Positions 16,001-23,170 of a stretch of DNA of 64,000 nt are shown here, one piece after another. The notes under the pieces are model-generated. The model saw only the letters and a program-made list of their open reading frames with translations. It searched no databases and was not told where the DNA came from. The position numbers and the translations under genes are program-made. The stretch lies in the NCBI GenBank assembly GCA_934426255.1, contig CAKRYD010000011.1:1-64000 (forward strand), given 5' to 3'. How positions within the stretch are numbered: the stretch's first letter is position 1; each line of letters starts with the position of its first letter. This stretch comes from an uncultured Bacteroidaceae bacterium. Its GTDB lineage: Bacteria; Bacteroidota; Bacteroidia; Bacteroidales; Bacteroidaceae.

Positions 16001-17078
16001 ATAATTCGGGCTTCACCACATAGAGTGTTGTCTTTGCCGTGCCTTCCGTAAATTTGTTTAATTCGAGGATGTCGGATTTTCCTAAGATGTTGGGAACAAT
16101 CGTATTGTCATCCGAATAAAGTTTGTTGTGATACAAAGTGTATTCTATATGATAATGTTTGGCTTTCTTCGGGCTGTGATTGGCAATTTCAGCCTCAATG
16201 CTCAAAGAACCGTTCTCAAAATTATTGTCCAAATCGGGAACAACCTTTAAATCCTTGAAGTGCAGTTGCGGCACGGAGTATATGGCGACGGTGCGGAATA
16301 TGCCCGGAAGGCGAAACATATCCTGCGCTTCCAGAAAACTGCCGTCTGAATTACGATATACCTCAACAGCTACCGTATTCTGACCGCTTTTTAAAAACCG
16401 GGTGATGTTGAAGCGGGCTGCGTTACGCGAATTCTTGGAAAAGCCTACGTAGTGGCCGTTGATCCATAGGTAAAAAAACGAATCAACACCATCAAAGCTG
16501 ATGAATACTTCGCGTCCGTCCCATGTTGACGGCACTTCAAATGTGCGGATGTACGACCCGACTTCATTTCTGTATTTGTAGGTGGTCCAATTTTCAGGCG
16601 GTGTGCGCATGACGCCTCCACGCCAATCATCTTCTTTGACGCTGTGCTGGAAAATGACAGGCTGGTTCACATAAATCGGAACACCGTATTTCAAGGTTCT
16701 GTCTTTTTGTATCCCGTAAATGTTCCAGCTCATGGGAACTGTGACCTCGTCCCAGCGTGAAGCATCGAATCCTTCTTTATAAAATGACGCAGGACGTTGT
16801 TCGGGATTGGGTGCCCAATGAAATCGCCATTTGCCGTTGAGTGATTGCCAGTAGCTGCTGTTTTCCGGCAACACCTTTCTGGCACTTTCTATGTCTTGGA
16901 ATGAGAAAAACCATGCGCGTGGCTGCTCTTTGTTATAAGCCAGGCGTTCCGGATTGTTCCATTCGTTTCCATCGGGAGCCGTGGCGTTGCCATATTCAAA
17001 GCCTTGAAGGAAAATGCTTTTTCCACTAAGCGAAAAGCATAGTAATGTCAGTGCAGTTGTAAAGATGATTCTTTTCAT
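13056..17078 (-). CDS. Secreted GH2 beta-galactosidase with C-terminal discoidin-like domain
   Basis: About 1340 aa starting MKRIIFTTALTLLCFSLSG, a signal peptide; a TTG at 17114 is less likely because it overlaps the -7 element. LacZ-type GH2 order: sugar-binding jelly roll, immunoglobulin-like domain, TIM barrel with acid/base Glu in WSLGNEAGPGHN and nucleophile Glu in HISEYAHSMGNAAGN, then the large C-terminal beta-sandwich of LacZ. A further domain of about 140 residues at the end (ATHLIDNDPATYWHTMYS, PHWVDFDAG, IQVSNDGKEWG, ARYIRFTA) is an F5/8-type carbohydrate-binding module. Probably a periplasmic or surface enzyme cutting terminal beta-galactose from host or dietary glycans. Substrate inferred. 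Confidence 0.93.
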   Translation of the reverse strand: MKRIIFTTALTLLCFSLSGKSIFLQGFEYGNATAPDGNEWNNPERLAYNKEQPRAWFFSFQDIESARKVLPENSSYWQSLNGKWRFHWAPNPEQRPASFYKEGFDASRWDEVTVPMSWNIYGIQKDRTLKYGVPIYVNQPVIFQHSVKEDDWRGGVMRTPPENWTTYKYRNEVGSYIRTFEVPSTWDGREVFISFDGVDSFFYLWINGHYVGFSKNSRNAARFNITRFLKSGQNTVAVEVYRNSDGSFLEAQDMFRLPGIFRTVAIYSVPQLHFKDLKVVPDLDNNFENGSLSIEAEIANHSPKKAKHYHIEYTLYHNKLYSDDNTIVPNILGKSDILELNKFTEGTAKTTLYVVKPELWSSEAPNRYILVGQLKDKKGKVVETVSAIVGFRKVEIKDTPASADEFGKAGRYYYVNGKTVKLKGVNRHETNPSLGHAITRRQMEEEIMLMKRANINHVRNSHYPDDPYWYYLCNKYGIYLEDEANIESHEYYYGKASLSHPKEWLNAHVARVMEMVRSNVNNPSIVIWSLGNEAGPGHNFVAAYDSLKNYDQSRPVQYERNNNIVDMGSNQYPSIAWVREAVKGNAGIKYPFHISEYAHSMGNAAGNLIDYWKAIESTNFFCGGAIWDWIDQAMYYYNEKGERFMAYGGDFGDFPNDGQFVMNGIIFANMQPKPQYYEVKKVYQNIQVDSVNMLKGEVSVFNKQYFEDLSQYDAKWSLYRNGKPIKTGLVNVGTLGARQRKTIQIPLQYASLDADAEYFVKLQFLLKYDRPWAKAGYPQAEEQILVKRAAQHPCISLSDTKQKLSAKAVNDSITAIQGKGFTVKFNKNQGTIYSLEYNGQQIISEGGGPKIDAFRALTNNDNWFFQSWYENGLHNLRNHVKSDKIIVNDNGTISINYSLTAQAPYGSRLVEKGLASGCYTLNNNVSKPFGESDFQFIANLLWTVYPDGSIELQSTITSNKPGLTLPRLGYVMELPKTMDKLTYYGRGPIGNYPDRKTGQNIEVYETSIKKNLNIWPKPQDTGNHEDVRWCSITDENGKGAVFIAPDAMSMQALPNSALDLTFARHPYELPQRPNNYLHLDAAVTGLGGNSCGQGGPLEIDRVKANDHRMAFMIRPVNGNAEKQSQVNICGNAPLLITRANNGQVTIKAAKTGETIVYRVGKSKAQTYKEPFALPDGGIVTAWTAKAPLLTYTLKFEKLAAIPLTVKYASSEETGGDEGLATHLIDNDPATYWHTMYSVTVAKFPHWVDFDAGSEKSIKGFTYLPRQDSWNGNIKNYRIQVSNDGKEWGKPICEGEFERNLKLKKINLQHPVKARYIRFTALSAHDGQDFATGAEFQVLTD

Positions 17079-17111
17079 ATGGATATTCAATGCTTGATAC
17101 TGTTTAAGCAG

Positions 17112-17119
17112 CAAAGTTA
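17112..17119 (-). promoter_or_regulatory. Promoter -7 element for the beta-galactosidase gene
   Basis: TAACTTTG on the minus strand (written CAAAGTTA on plus), about 33 bases before the ATG at 17078. No clear -33 element. Confidence 0.5.
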
Positions 17120-17160
17120 AGTAAGAAGTACAATATATTGATACTTATCTTGATAAAAAA

Positions 17161-18432
17161 TCAAAAGCGGTTTTCCCAAAGCTTTTTCATCCTTTCTCCG
17201 AGCTTGGACTCGGCCTGATTGTCTTGGGGCTCCCAAATGCGCGTGTTTTTCAGGCTGTCGGGCATGTATTGTTGCACTACAAAATGTCCCGGGTAATCAT
17301 GTGCATACTTATAGTCGGCTCCATAGCCTAAATCGCCCATCAGTTGTGTGGGTGCATTGCGCAGGTGAAGCGGTACCGGCTGGTTGCCCGTGGCTTCTAC
17401 AATCGATAAGGCTTTGTCTATGCCCAGATAAGCAGAATTGCTTTTAGGACTCGTTGCCAGATATACGGTTGCTTCGGCCAAAGGTATGCGTCCTTCCGGC
17501 CAACCTATTTTCTGAACCGCATCAAAGGCTGCGTTGGCCAGTAAAAGGGCGTTGGGGTTGGCCAGGCCAATGTCCTCGGCCGCCGATATGACCAAACGCC
17601 GTGCAATAAATTTCGGGTCTTCACCGGCACTGACCATGCGTGCCAGCCAATACAGTGCGGCATCCGGATCGCTACCCCTGATGCTTTTGATGAATGCCGA
17701 TATAATGTCGTAGTGCATCTCACCGCCTTTATCGTAAGCCTGCGGGTTTTGTTGCAATTCACGGGTCACTATCTCGTTATTGAAAACGATGGTGTCGTTT
17801 TCGTCATACGAATTAGCTATAAGATCCACAATGTTCAGCAATTTGCGCGCATCACCGCCACTGTAACGCAGCAAGGCCTCTGTTTCCTGAATCTCTATTT
17901 TGCGTTCTTTCAAGTAGATGTCTTTGTGAATGGCTCTTTTGAGCAATTCTTCCAAGTCTGCATTCGTCAGACTTTTCAGTACATATACCTGGCAACGCGA
18001 TAGCAACGGACGTATCACCTCAAATGACGGATTCTCGGTCGTGGCACCGATAAGAGTGACAATACCTTTTTCGACTGCCGCCAATAACGAATCTTGCTGT
18101 GATTTGCTGAAGCGGTGTATTTCATCGATAAACAATATCGGAACCGGTGAATCGAAAAAACGGTTATTCCTGGCTTTGTCGATAACATCACGCACATCTT
18201 TTACACCACTGTTGATGGCGCTCAACACATAAAATGGCGAGTGCATCGCATTGGCTATGATTTGTGCAAGCGTAGTCTTGCCAACTCCCGGCGGTCCCCA
18301 CATGATGAACGATGAAATCCTCTGAGTCTCTATCATCTTGCGCAAGATGCCTCCGGGTCCCACAAGATGCTTTTGTCCTACATATTCGTCAAGGTTCTGC
18401 GGCCTTAATCGTTCTGCCAATGGTTTTGCCAT
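17161..18432 (-). CDS. rarA: Replication-associated recombination ATPase RarA (MgsA)
   Basis: 423 aa AAA+ ATPase of the clamp-loader class. Walker A is GPPGVGKT (about residues 46-53), Walker B LFIDEIHRF, sensor GATTENPSFEVI, and the C-terminal tetramerisation part contains SAEDIGLANPNAL and the MgsA signature YLGIDKAL. It acts at stalled forks with SSB. Length and start (MAKPLAERLRPQNLDEYVGQ) are normal. It sits 33 bases downstream of a secreted-protein gene, probably co-transcribed with it despite the unrelated job. Confidence 0.95.
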   Translation of the reverse strand: MAKPLAERLRPQNLDEYVGQKHLVGPGGILRKMIETQRISSFIMWGPPGVGKTTLAQIIANAMHSPFYVLSAINSGVKDVRDVIDKARNNRFFDSPVPILFIDEIHRFSKSQQDSLLAAVEKGIVTLIGATTENPSFEVIRPLLSRCQVYVLKSLTNADLEELLKRAIHKDIYLKERKIEIQETEALLRYSGGDARKLLNIVDLIANSYDENDTIVFNNEIVTRELQQNPQAYDKGGEMHYDIISAFIKSIRGSDPDAALYWLARMVSAGEDPKFIARRLVISAAEDIGLANPNALLLANAAFDAVQKIGWPEGRIPLAEATVYLATSPKSNSAYLGIDKALSIVEATGNQPVPLHLRNAPTQLMGDLGYGADYKYAHDYPGHFVVQQYMPDSLKNTRIWEPQDNQAESKLGERMKKLWENRF

Positions 18433-18465
18433 AAAATGATGTTTTATGATGTTTTTGATTGTAGC

Positions 18466-20364
18466 TTACACGATGGCTATGTAGCCTGTATTCCAGCTTT
18501 CAAGTCGCGGAATTGTGACAATGACGTCTTCTCCGTTGCGTACTTGCTTCAAGTTCTTGTCTTTTTCATTGGCTTTACGCCATACACACTTTTTCCCGGG
18601 CCGGCAGCCACGCAGCTTCAGCCGGATGTCTTCGCATTCGGAAATGGTGCAGTTGAGCAAAGTGACAGAACGCAATTGTCCATCCGGATAAACGCGTGGG
18701 ATGACCATCATTTGTGGCGTGTTTTCGGATATGACAGGCAGCTTTCTGCCTGAGCACCAATCCGCAGCTTCCAACAGCAAAAGGCGTTCGGCGTTGCTGA
18801 TTTCTGTATTGTAGCTAGCTACAATGGCTATGCGTGCTCCTTTGTCTGATTGGTAGCACGATACGTTGGATATGGGCGAAGCAACAGGGTGCAATGCCCT
18901 GTCGAAACCACGCTTGCAGGCATAATCCCATGCGCCTTTGTCGAGCAGGATGCTTTTTGATTCAAATAGTTCGCGGCCTTCTGCTTCTCCGAGCCCCCTT
19001 ACTGCTCCGGCATCCATGAAAAGTGCCGTAGGAAAATGCCCGTCAGGCGTAAAAGGCATGCCTAATGTTGCCATTCTTTCGATGCCGTCGTTGGCGTTGG
19101 TCGTGATCCAAGCGAAGGGCGGTTCTCCGTTTTCTTTTTGCCGCAACACACAATTGCGGCTTATGTAGGGATTCAGGCCACCGGGTTCTGTTCCTTCGTT
19201 GAAAAGAGTGAATCGTTCATAAAAAGCACGCCAGCGCGAGAGGTGTTTAAAGTAATTGTCTGCATACCATTCCATGGGTTCCACTGCGCTACAGATGATG
19301 GCATATGAAAGCTGCGTTACTCCCATGGCCAAATACAATTGCGATTCCACGCAAAGCCCATGGGGCGATTTGGCCGTTGCACGATGCGGAAAACCTTCTA
19401 CTTCGGCTGCAATCTGCCGCACATCTGGAGGAAGACGCCTTATCTGACGTGCCATGTCAAGGGCTTTTTGTATCATGCCACGGGGCTCGTGGTCGTCATA
19501 AAAGCCGTTGCCCGGCCGTGAAACCGGTGCCATGCCTGTTTCCTGGCGCATGGCGTTGAATATTGGCTGCCAGTCGTAGCCTTCGAGGAGTTCACGATGG
19601 AAATTGGCATGTTGCAGACCAACTGTGGTTGATGGCGAAGCGGCATGGATGCCTCGTGCTGCCCATTGGGCAACCAAGGCCAGACTTTCCTGACAAAAGC
19701 GAATCCATTTGCTGCGCACATTGCCGTTGCCCGCATTGCTTTCCAAGGCCTCGACCAATGCTGCCCTGTCATAATGAAACCCGTTTTCACGGTTGAAAAG
19801 GCCGATACATGTGTCACAAAAGCACAACATGCGTGCCGGCCAGTGGTTAGTGATGCGCAAGTCGTCGTCAAGCCATACGGTTACCGGTTTGCATGCAGCG
19901 GCATATTTGCCATAGGTCTGTTCGATATATGTCAAAAAGGCTTCCTGCCGCGGACAGTTGCCCATTTGTGTCGCTTCTCCTGCGTTGTTGACAATTGTGG
20001 ACCATTCTTTCGGCTTTAGTTCTGAAGAGCTGAACTCGAAAGAATCGCCGTGTCCCAATGTGATGCCTTGTATGGATGTTCCGATACCGATTTTGCGCAG
20101 TTCGACTGCTGCGTGTGCCATTTTTTGTGCCGAACGGGTGTGCTTGTTTTTGTCAAGAGTCGTTGTTTCCATACAAAACCATGCTTCGTCCCACAAATCA
20201 GGATATGCCTTTAATGCCTGCAAAAGTTCTGCTTTCAGACTGTCGTTGGTATGATGGTGAGGCCAAAGGCGCAAAAGCATTTTGAAATTGCTCTGTGTCT
20301 TGGCTATTCCGAAGATTCCTGTTGCGGCCAGCGCTGTCAGCATCAAAAATAGTTTCCTCCTCAT
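18466..20364 (-). CDS. Secreted protein of unrecognised family, possibly a glycoside hydrolase
   Basis: 632 aa with signal peptide MRRKLFLMLTALAATGIFG. No family was recognised with confidence. Visible features suggest a TIM-barrel hydrolase: KPVTVWLDDDLRITNHW followed by CFCDTCIGLFNRENG, aromatic-rich strands (AYPDLWDEAWFCMETTT), QIAAEVEGFPH, and AMGVTQLSYAIICSAVEPMEW, then a beta-rich C-terminal part. Acidic residues in DDD and EVEGF are candidate catalytic groups. The surroundings (beta-galactosidase, muramidase, BspA-like protein) fit a role in glycan breakdown. Stop is 33 bases before rarA. Function is inference. Confidence 0.6.
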   Translation of the reverse strand: MRRKLFLMLTALAATGIFGIAKTQSNFKMLLRLWPHHHTNDSLKAELLQALKAYPDLWDEAWFCMETTTLDKNKHTRSAQKMAHAAVELRKIGIGTSIQGITLGHGDSFEFSSSELKPKEWSTIVNNAGEATQMGNCPRQEAFLTYIEQTYGKYAAACKPVTVWLDDDLRITNHWPARMLCFCDTCIGLFNRENGFHYDRAALVEALESNAGNGNVRSKWIRFCQESLALVAQWAARGIHAASPSTTVGLQHANFHRELLEGYDWQPIFNAMRQETGMAPVSRPGNGFYDDHEPRGMIQKALDMARQIRRLPPDVRQIAAEVEGFPHRATAKSPHGLCVESQLYLAMGVTQLSYAIICSAVEPMEWYADNYFKHLSRWRAFYERFTLFNEGTEPGGLNPYISRNCVLRQKENGEPPFAWITTNANDGIERMATLGMPFTPDGHFPTALFMDAGAVRGLGEAEGRELFESKSILLDKGAWDYACKRGFDRALHPVASPISNVSCYQSDKGARIAIVASYNTEISNAERLLLLEAADWCSGRKLPVISENTPQMMVIPRVYPDGQLRSVTLLNCTISECEDIRLKLRGCRPGKKCVWRKANEKDKNLKQVRNGEDVIVTIPRLESWNTGYIAIV

Positions 20365-20415
20365 GGTTTGTAGTCTGTGTTTTCTTGTTCCTGTCGATAA
20401 TGGTATGGAATGGCT

Positions 20416-21297
20416 TTAGAAGAATTCGTTTTCGCTGTCTTCCTTTCTGCCGATGGTAAACTTCTGCAAATCATACATCGAGCCATTGTAGATATCCAAG
20501 TCTACATGGCCTTTGATGCCTCTCACTTTGCCCATATCGGTATGTTGCCAGAATCGCCATTCTCCTTTATATTTCAAGGTGTCTACGTAGTAGTGGGCTA
20601 TCCAGTAGGGATATTGTCCGAATATGCTGTCGCTGAAATATTTTTTCTTGAAGTCATAGTTGGCGTAGATGATGGGCTTCACGCCGTAGTGCTTTTCCAC
20701 GATGCGCAGCCAGGTCAGGGCGGCTTTTTTTATTTGCTGCGGTGTCAGTGTTCCGGTCTTTTCAAAATCGAGTACGGGCGGCAGGTCGCCGTCTTCCAGG
20801 TGCACTTGTTTCAAGTAATAGTGTGCCTGTGCCTCGGCAGTCTTGGAGGGCACGTAGAAATGGTATGCTCCGCGAATGAAATTGTTGTCTTTGGCTTTGT
20901 AAAAGTTGTCGTTGAAGTTTTCATCCAGGATGTTGGTTCCTTCTGTCGCTTTGATGATGATGAAACGCACCGGCGTGTCATATAGTTGTGCGTTGCGCAG
21001 CAGGTCCCAGTCTATTTCGCCCTGATAATGCGATATGTCTATGCCGTGAATGGAATAGCCCGAAGGATATTTGCCTTCGCCGAAGATGCCTTTCCATCTA
21101 AACGAAAAGGGATTGACGAAGAAATAATAGAATACGAAAGCATATGCCGAAACAATGAGCAGGCCACCCACCCACAATGCCCATGTGGGTATATTAAGGG
21201 GAAATTTCCGTGTGCGTTTCCTCTTTTTCTTCCGTTTCACGGGCTTGGCTTTCGGTGCGGCCGTTTTTTGGGGCAGATGCTTTTTGTGGGTTTCCAT
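20416..21297 (-). CDS. Membrane-anchored GH25 muramidase (lysozyme family)
   Basis: About 293 aa, start METHKKHLPQ at 21297 just after a -7 element. The lysine/arginine-rich cytoplasmic tail is followed by one membrane helix (ALWVGGLLIVSAYAFVFYYF) and a GH25 domain: GIDISHYQGEIDW with the catalytic Asp, IIIKATEGTN, RGAYHFY, PPVLDFEKTG with the catalytic Glu region, PIIYANYDF, and the end FWQHTDMG. It cuts the MurNAc-GlcNAc bond. Facing the periplasm it could act in wall remodelling; a second GH25 is at 52644. It precedes the unrecognised secreted gene by 51 bases. Confidence 0.93.
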   Translation of the reverse strand: METHKKHLPQKTAAPKAKPVKRKKKRKRTRKFPLNIPTWALWVGGLLIVSAYAFVFYYFFVNPFSFRWKGIFGEGKYPSGYSIHGIDISHYQGEIDWDLLRNAQLYDTPVRFIIIKATEGTNILDENFNDNFYKAKDNNFIRGAYHFYVPSKTAEAQAHYYLKQVHLEDGDLPPVLDFEKTGTLTPQQIKKAALTWLRIVEKHYGVKPIIYANYDFKKKYFSDSIFGQYPYWIAHYYVDTLKYKGEWRFWQHTDMGKVRGIKGHVDLDIYNGSMYDLQKFTIGRKEDSENEFF

Positions 21298-21309
21298 ATT
21301 GTCGCAAAA

Positions 21310-21317
21310 CAAAACTA
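21310..21317 (-). promoter_or_regulatory. Promoter -7 element for the GH25 gene
   Basis: TAGTTTTG on the minus strand, 12 bases before the ATG at 21297. It lies within the arm of the pfp terminator, so promoter and terminator share sequence. No convincing -33 element. Confidence 0.4.
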
Positions 21318-21350
21318 ATCTCCCGCTTTTCGAAAAAGGGAGATTAGTTT
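21312..21350 (-). terminator. Intrinsic terminator of pfp
   Basis: Perfect 13-base arms AAACTAATCTCCC (21312-21324) and its complement (21338-21350), with an inner TTTTCGAAAA that extends the stem. The minus-strand transcript then reads TTTTGTTTTG. It is 33 bases after the pfp stop. Confidence 0.85.
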
Positions 21351-21383
21351 GTGTGGAATCCTATATTAGGGATTGTTTGTCAG

Positions 21384-23021
21384 TCAAGCCTGCTCAAGTT
21401 GGAGTGTGACGGTTGTGCGATCGCATACTTCCGACGGGCCGAAATATTGGATGGGACCCGGATAGACAAAGCAGGTGTTCTTTTTCCATTCTTCGCGTTG
21501 TGCGGCGAATGTCTTGAAGGGCTTTCCTTCGAGGTCTACAAGAGCTTTGCGGATAACGGGCTTCATGGCTCCGTTGCGCTTTTCCATGTTCAGCATCATG
21601 GTAATGGGCACACCTCCGGCAATCCATTGTTCGGCGGGGGCGATGGTATTTTTCACGATGGCCATATATCCTGTCTTTCCGTTGGCTATCAGTTGCGATG
21701 CGCTCACACCGAGCGAATAGCAGTAGTCTGCGTCAAAGTTCGAGGGGGCTGCGCAGCGTCCTTCGTAGCCGAAGAAGTGGTGCAGGGCCGAGAATTTGCC
21801 GTTGTATTTGCCTTCGGCTTTCATTTTCTGCAGTTTTTCTGCCACCATCGACGACAGCAGTTTTTCTGTTTCTATGAGTGATACCTGAACGTTTCCGTGC
21901 GGGTCGCGCTCGCCTGTCAGCTGGTCGGCAAAAGTGCGCGGAAGCGAGGCAAGCGTTGCGGCATTTTCTTTGGTCAGGTTGCCCAACAGCCATTCTATGC
22001 GGTCTTTGGGCTGTGCTTCGGTATAGGCTGCCGATGAAAGAATGTCGTTGAGTTCGCTGATAAGCCGCTCGATGGACGGGATGAATTCTATCAGTCCTTC
22101 GGGTATCAATACGGTACCGAAGTTGTTGCCGTTTTCGGCGCGAGCGGCTACTACCTGGGCGATATCCGTCACGATGTCGTCGAGCGTGAGTCCTTTCTGC
22201 TGGATTTCTTCCGATATCAGGCAGATGTTGGGCTGTGTTTCCAAGGCGCATTCAAGGGCTATGTGCGAAGCCGAACGTCCCATCAGTTTGATGAAATGCC
22301 AATATTTTTTGGCTGAATTGGCATCGCGCTCGATGTTTCCGATTACTTCCGAATAGGTCTTGCATGCGGTGTCGAAGCCGAAGCTTGTTTCTATCTGGTC
22401 GTTCTTCAAGTCGCCGTCTATGGTCTTCGGGCATCCAATTACCTGGATTCCGGCTTTCTGGGCTGCGTAATATTCTGCGAGGATACAGGCATTGGTGTTC
22501 GAGTCGTCGCCGCCGATGATGACGAGAGCCTTGATATCGAGCTCGCGAAGTATTTTCAGTCCACTTTCAAACTGCGATACTTCTTCCAGTTTGGTGCGGC
22601 CCGAACCTATCATGTCAAAGCCGCCGGTGTTGCGGTATTCGTCAATGATTTCGGCCGTCAGTTCCATATATTTGTGGTCAACCAGTCCGCCGGGTCCCAG
22701 CAGGAAGCCATACAGGCGGTTGGCCGGGTTCAGGCGTTTGATGCCGTCAAAAATGCCGCTGATTACGTTGTGACCGCCAGGGGCCTGGCCTCCCGACAGT
22801 ATCACGCCGACGTTCATCGGAGCATAGCTGCGTGCTTCTCCCGGCACAAATTCTACCAAAGGCAGGCCATAGGTGTTGGGAAACAGCTTTTTGATTTCCT
22901 CCTGGTCGGAAACGCTCTGAGTAGGCTCACCTTCTTTTACACTAACGCTACCCTGGAGTCCGAGCGGAAGCTTCGGGCTGTAGGCAGCTCTTGCTATTTG
23001 CAAAGCACTTTTCTTCGTCAT
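21384..23021 (-). CDS. pfp: PPi-dependent 6-phosphofructokinase
   Basis: 545 aa, long (plant-beta-like) form. It reversibly phosphorylates fructose 6-phosphate with pyrophosphate in glycolysis. Seen: VILSGGQAPGGHN at the N-terminal loop, IIGGDDSNTNA (Asp after GGD instead of the Gly of ATP enzymes), and GCPKTIDGDLKN with the PPi-type Lys. The start MTKKSALQIARAAYSP and length are normal. Own terminator downstream and promoter upstream, divergent from dnaG. Confidence 0.97.
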   Translation of the reverse strand: MTKKSALQIARAAYSPKLPLGLQGSVSVKEGEPTQSVSDQEEIKKLFPNTYGLPLVEFVPGEARSYAPMNVGVILSGGQAPGGHNVISGIFDGIKRLNPANRLYGFLLGPGGLVDHKYMELTAEIIDEYRNTGGFDMIGSGRTKLEEVSQFESGLKILRELDIKALVIIGGDDSNTNACILAEYYAAQKAGIQVIGCPKTIDGDLKNDQIETSFGFDTACKTYSEVIGNIERDANSAKKYWHFIKLMGRSASHIALECALETQPNICLISEEIQQKGLTLDDIVTDIAQVVAARAENGNNFGTVLIPEGLIEFIPSIERLISELNDILSSAAYTEAQPKDRIEWLLGNLTKENAATLASLPRTFADQLTGERDPHGNVQVSLIETEKLLSSMVAEKLQKMKAEGKYNGKFSALHHFFGYEGRCAAPSNFDADYCYSLGVSASQLIANGKTGYMAIVKNTIAPAEQWIAGGVPITMMLNMEKRNGAMKPVIRKALVDLEGKPFKTFAAQREEWKKNTCFVYPGPIQYFGPSEVCDRTTVTLQLEQA

Positions 23022-23046
23022 AAGATTGTTTCTATTTAATCACTTA

Positions 23047-23054
23047 CAAAATTA
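23047..23054 (-). promoter_or_regulatory. Promoter -7 element for pfp
   Basis: TAATTTTG on the minus strand, 25 bases before the ATG at 23021. No clear -33 element in the 150-base divergent region shared with dnaG. Confidence 0.45.
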
Positions 23055-23151
23055 CGGCATTTTTGCGAGACTGCAGCTTTTCTGCTGCTTAAAAATGAGA
23101 CCTGCAAGATAAAATAAGCTTTTGCGGGATGACGGTTCGCCAGCTTTTCTG

Positions 23152-23159
23152 TAATTTTG
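23152..23159 (+). promoter_or_regulatory. Promoter -7 element for dnaG
   Basis: TAATTTTG ends only 11 bases before the dnaG ATG at 23171, so the predicted leader is about 5-8 bases. No -33 TTTG at the usual distance (nearest at 23121-23124, 27 bases away). Confidence 0.45.
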
Positions 23160-23170
23160 CGCCTTGAGGC

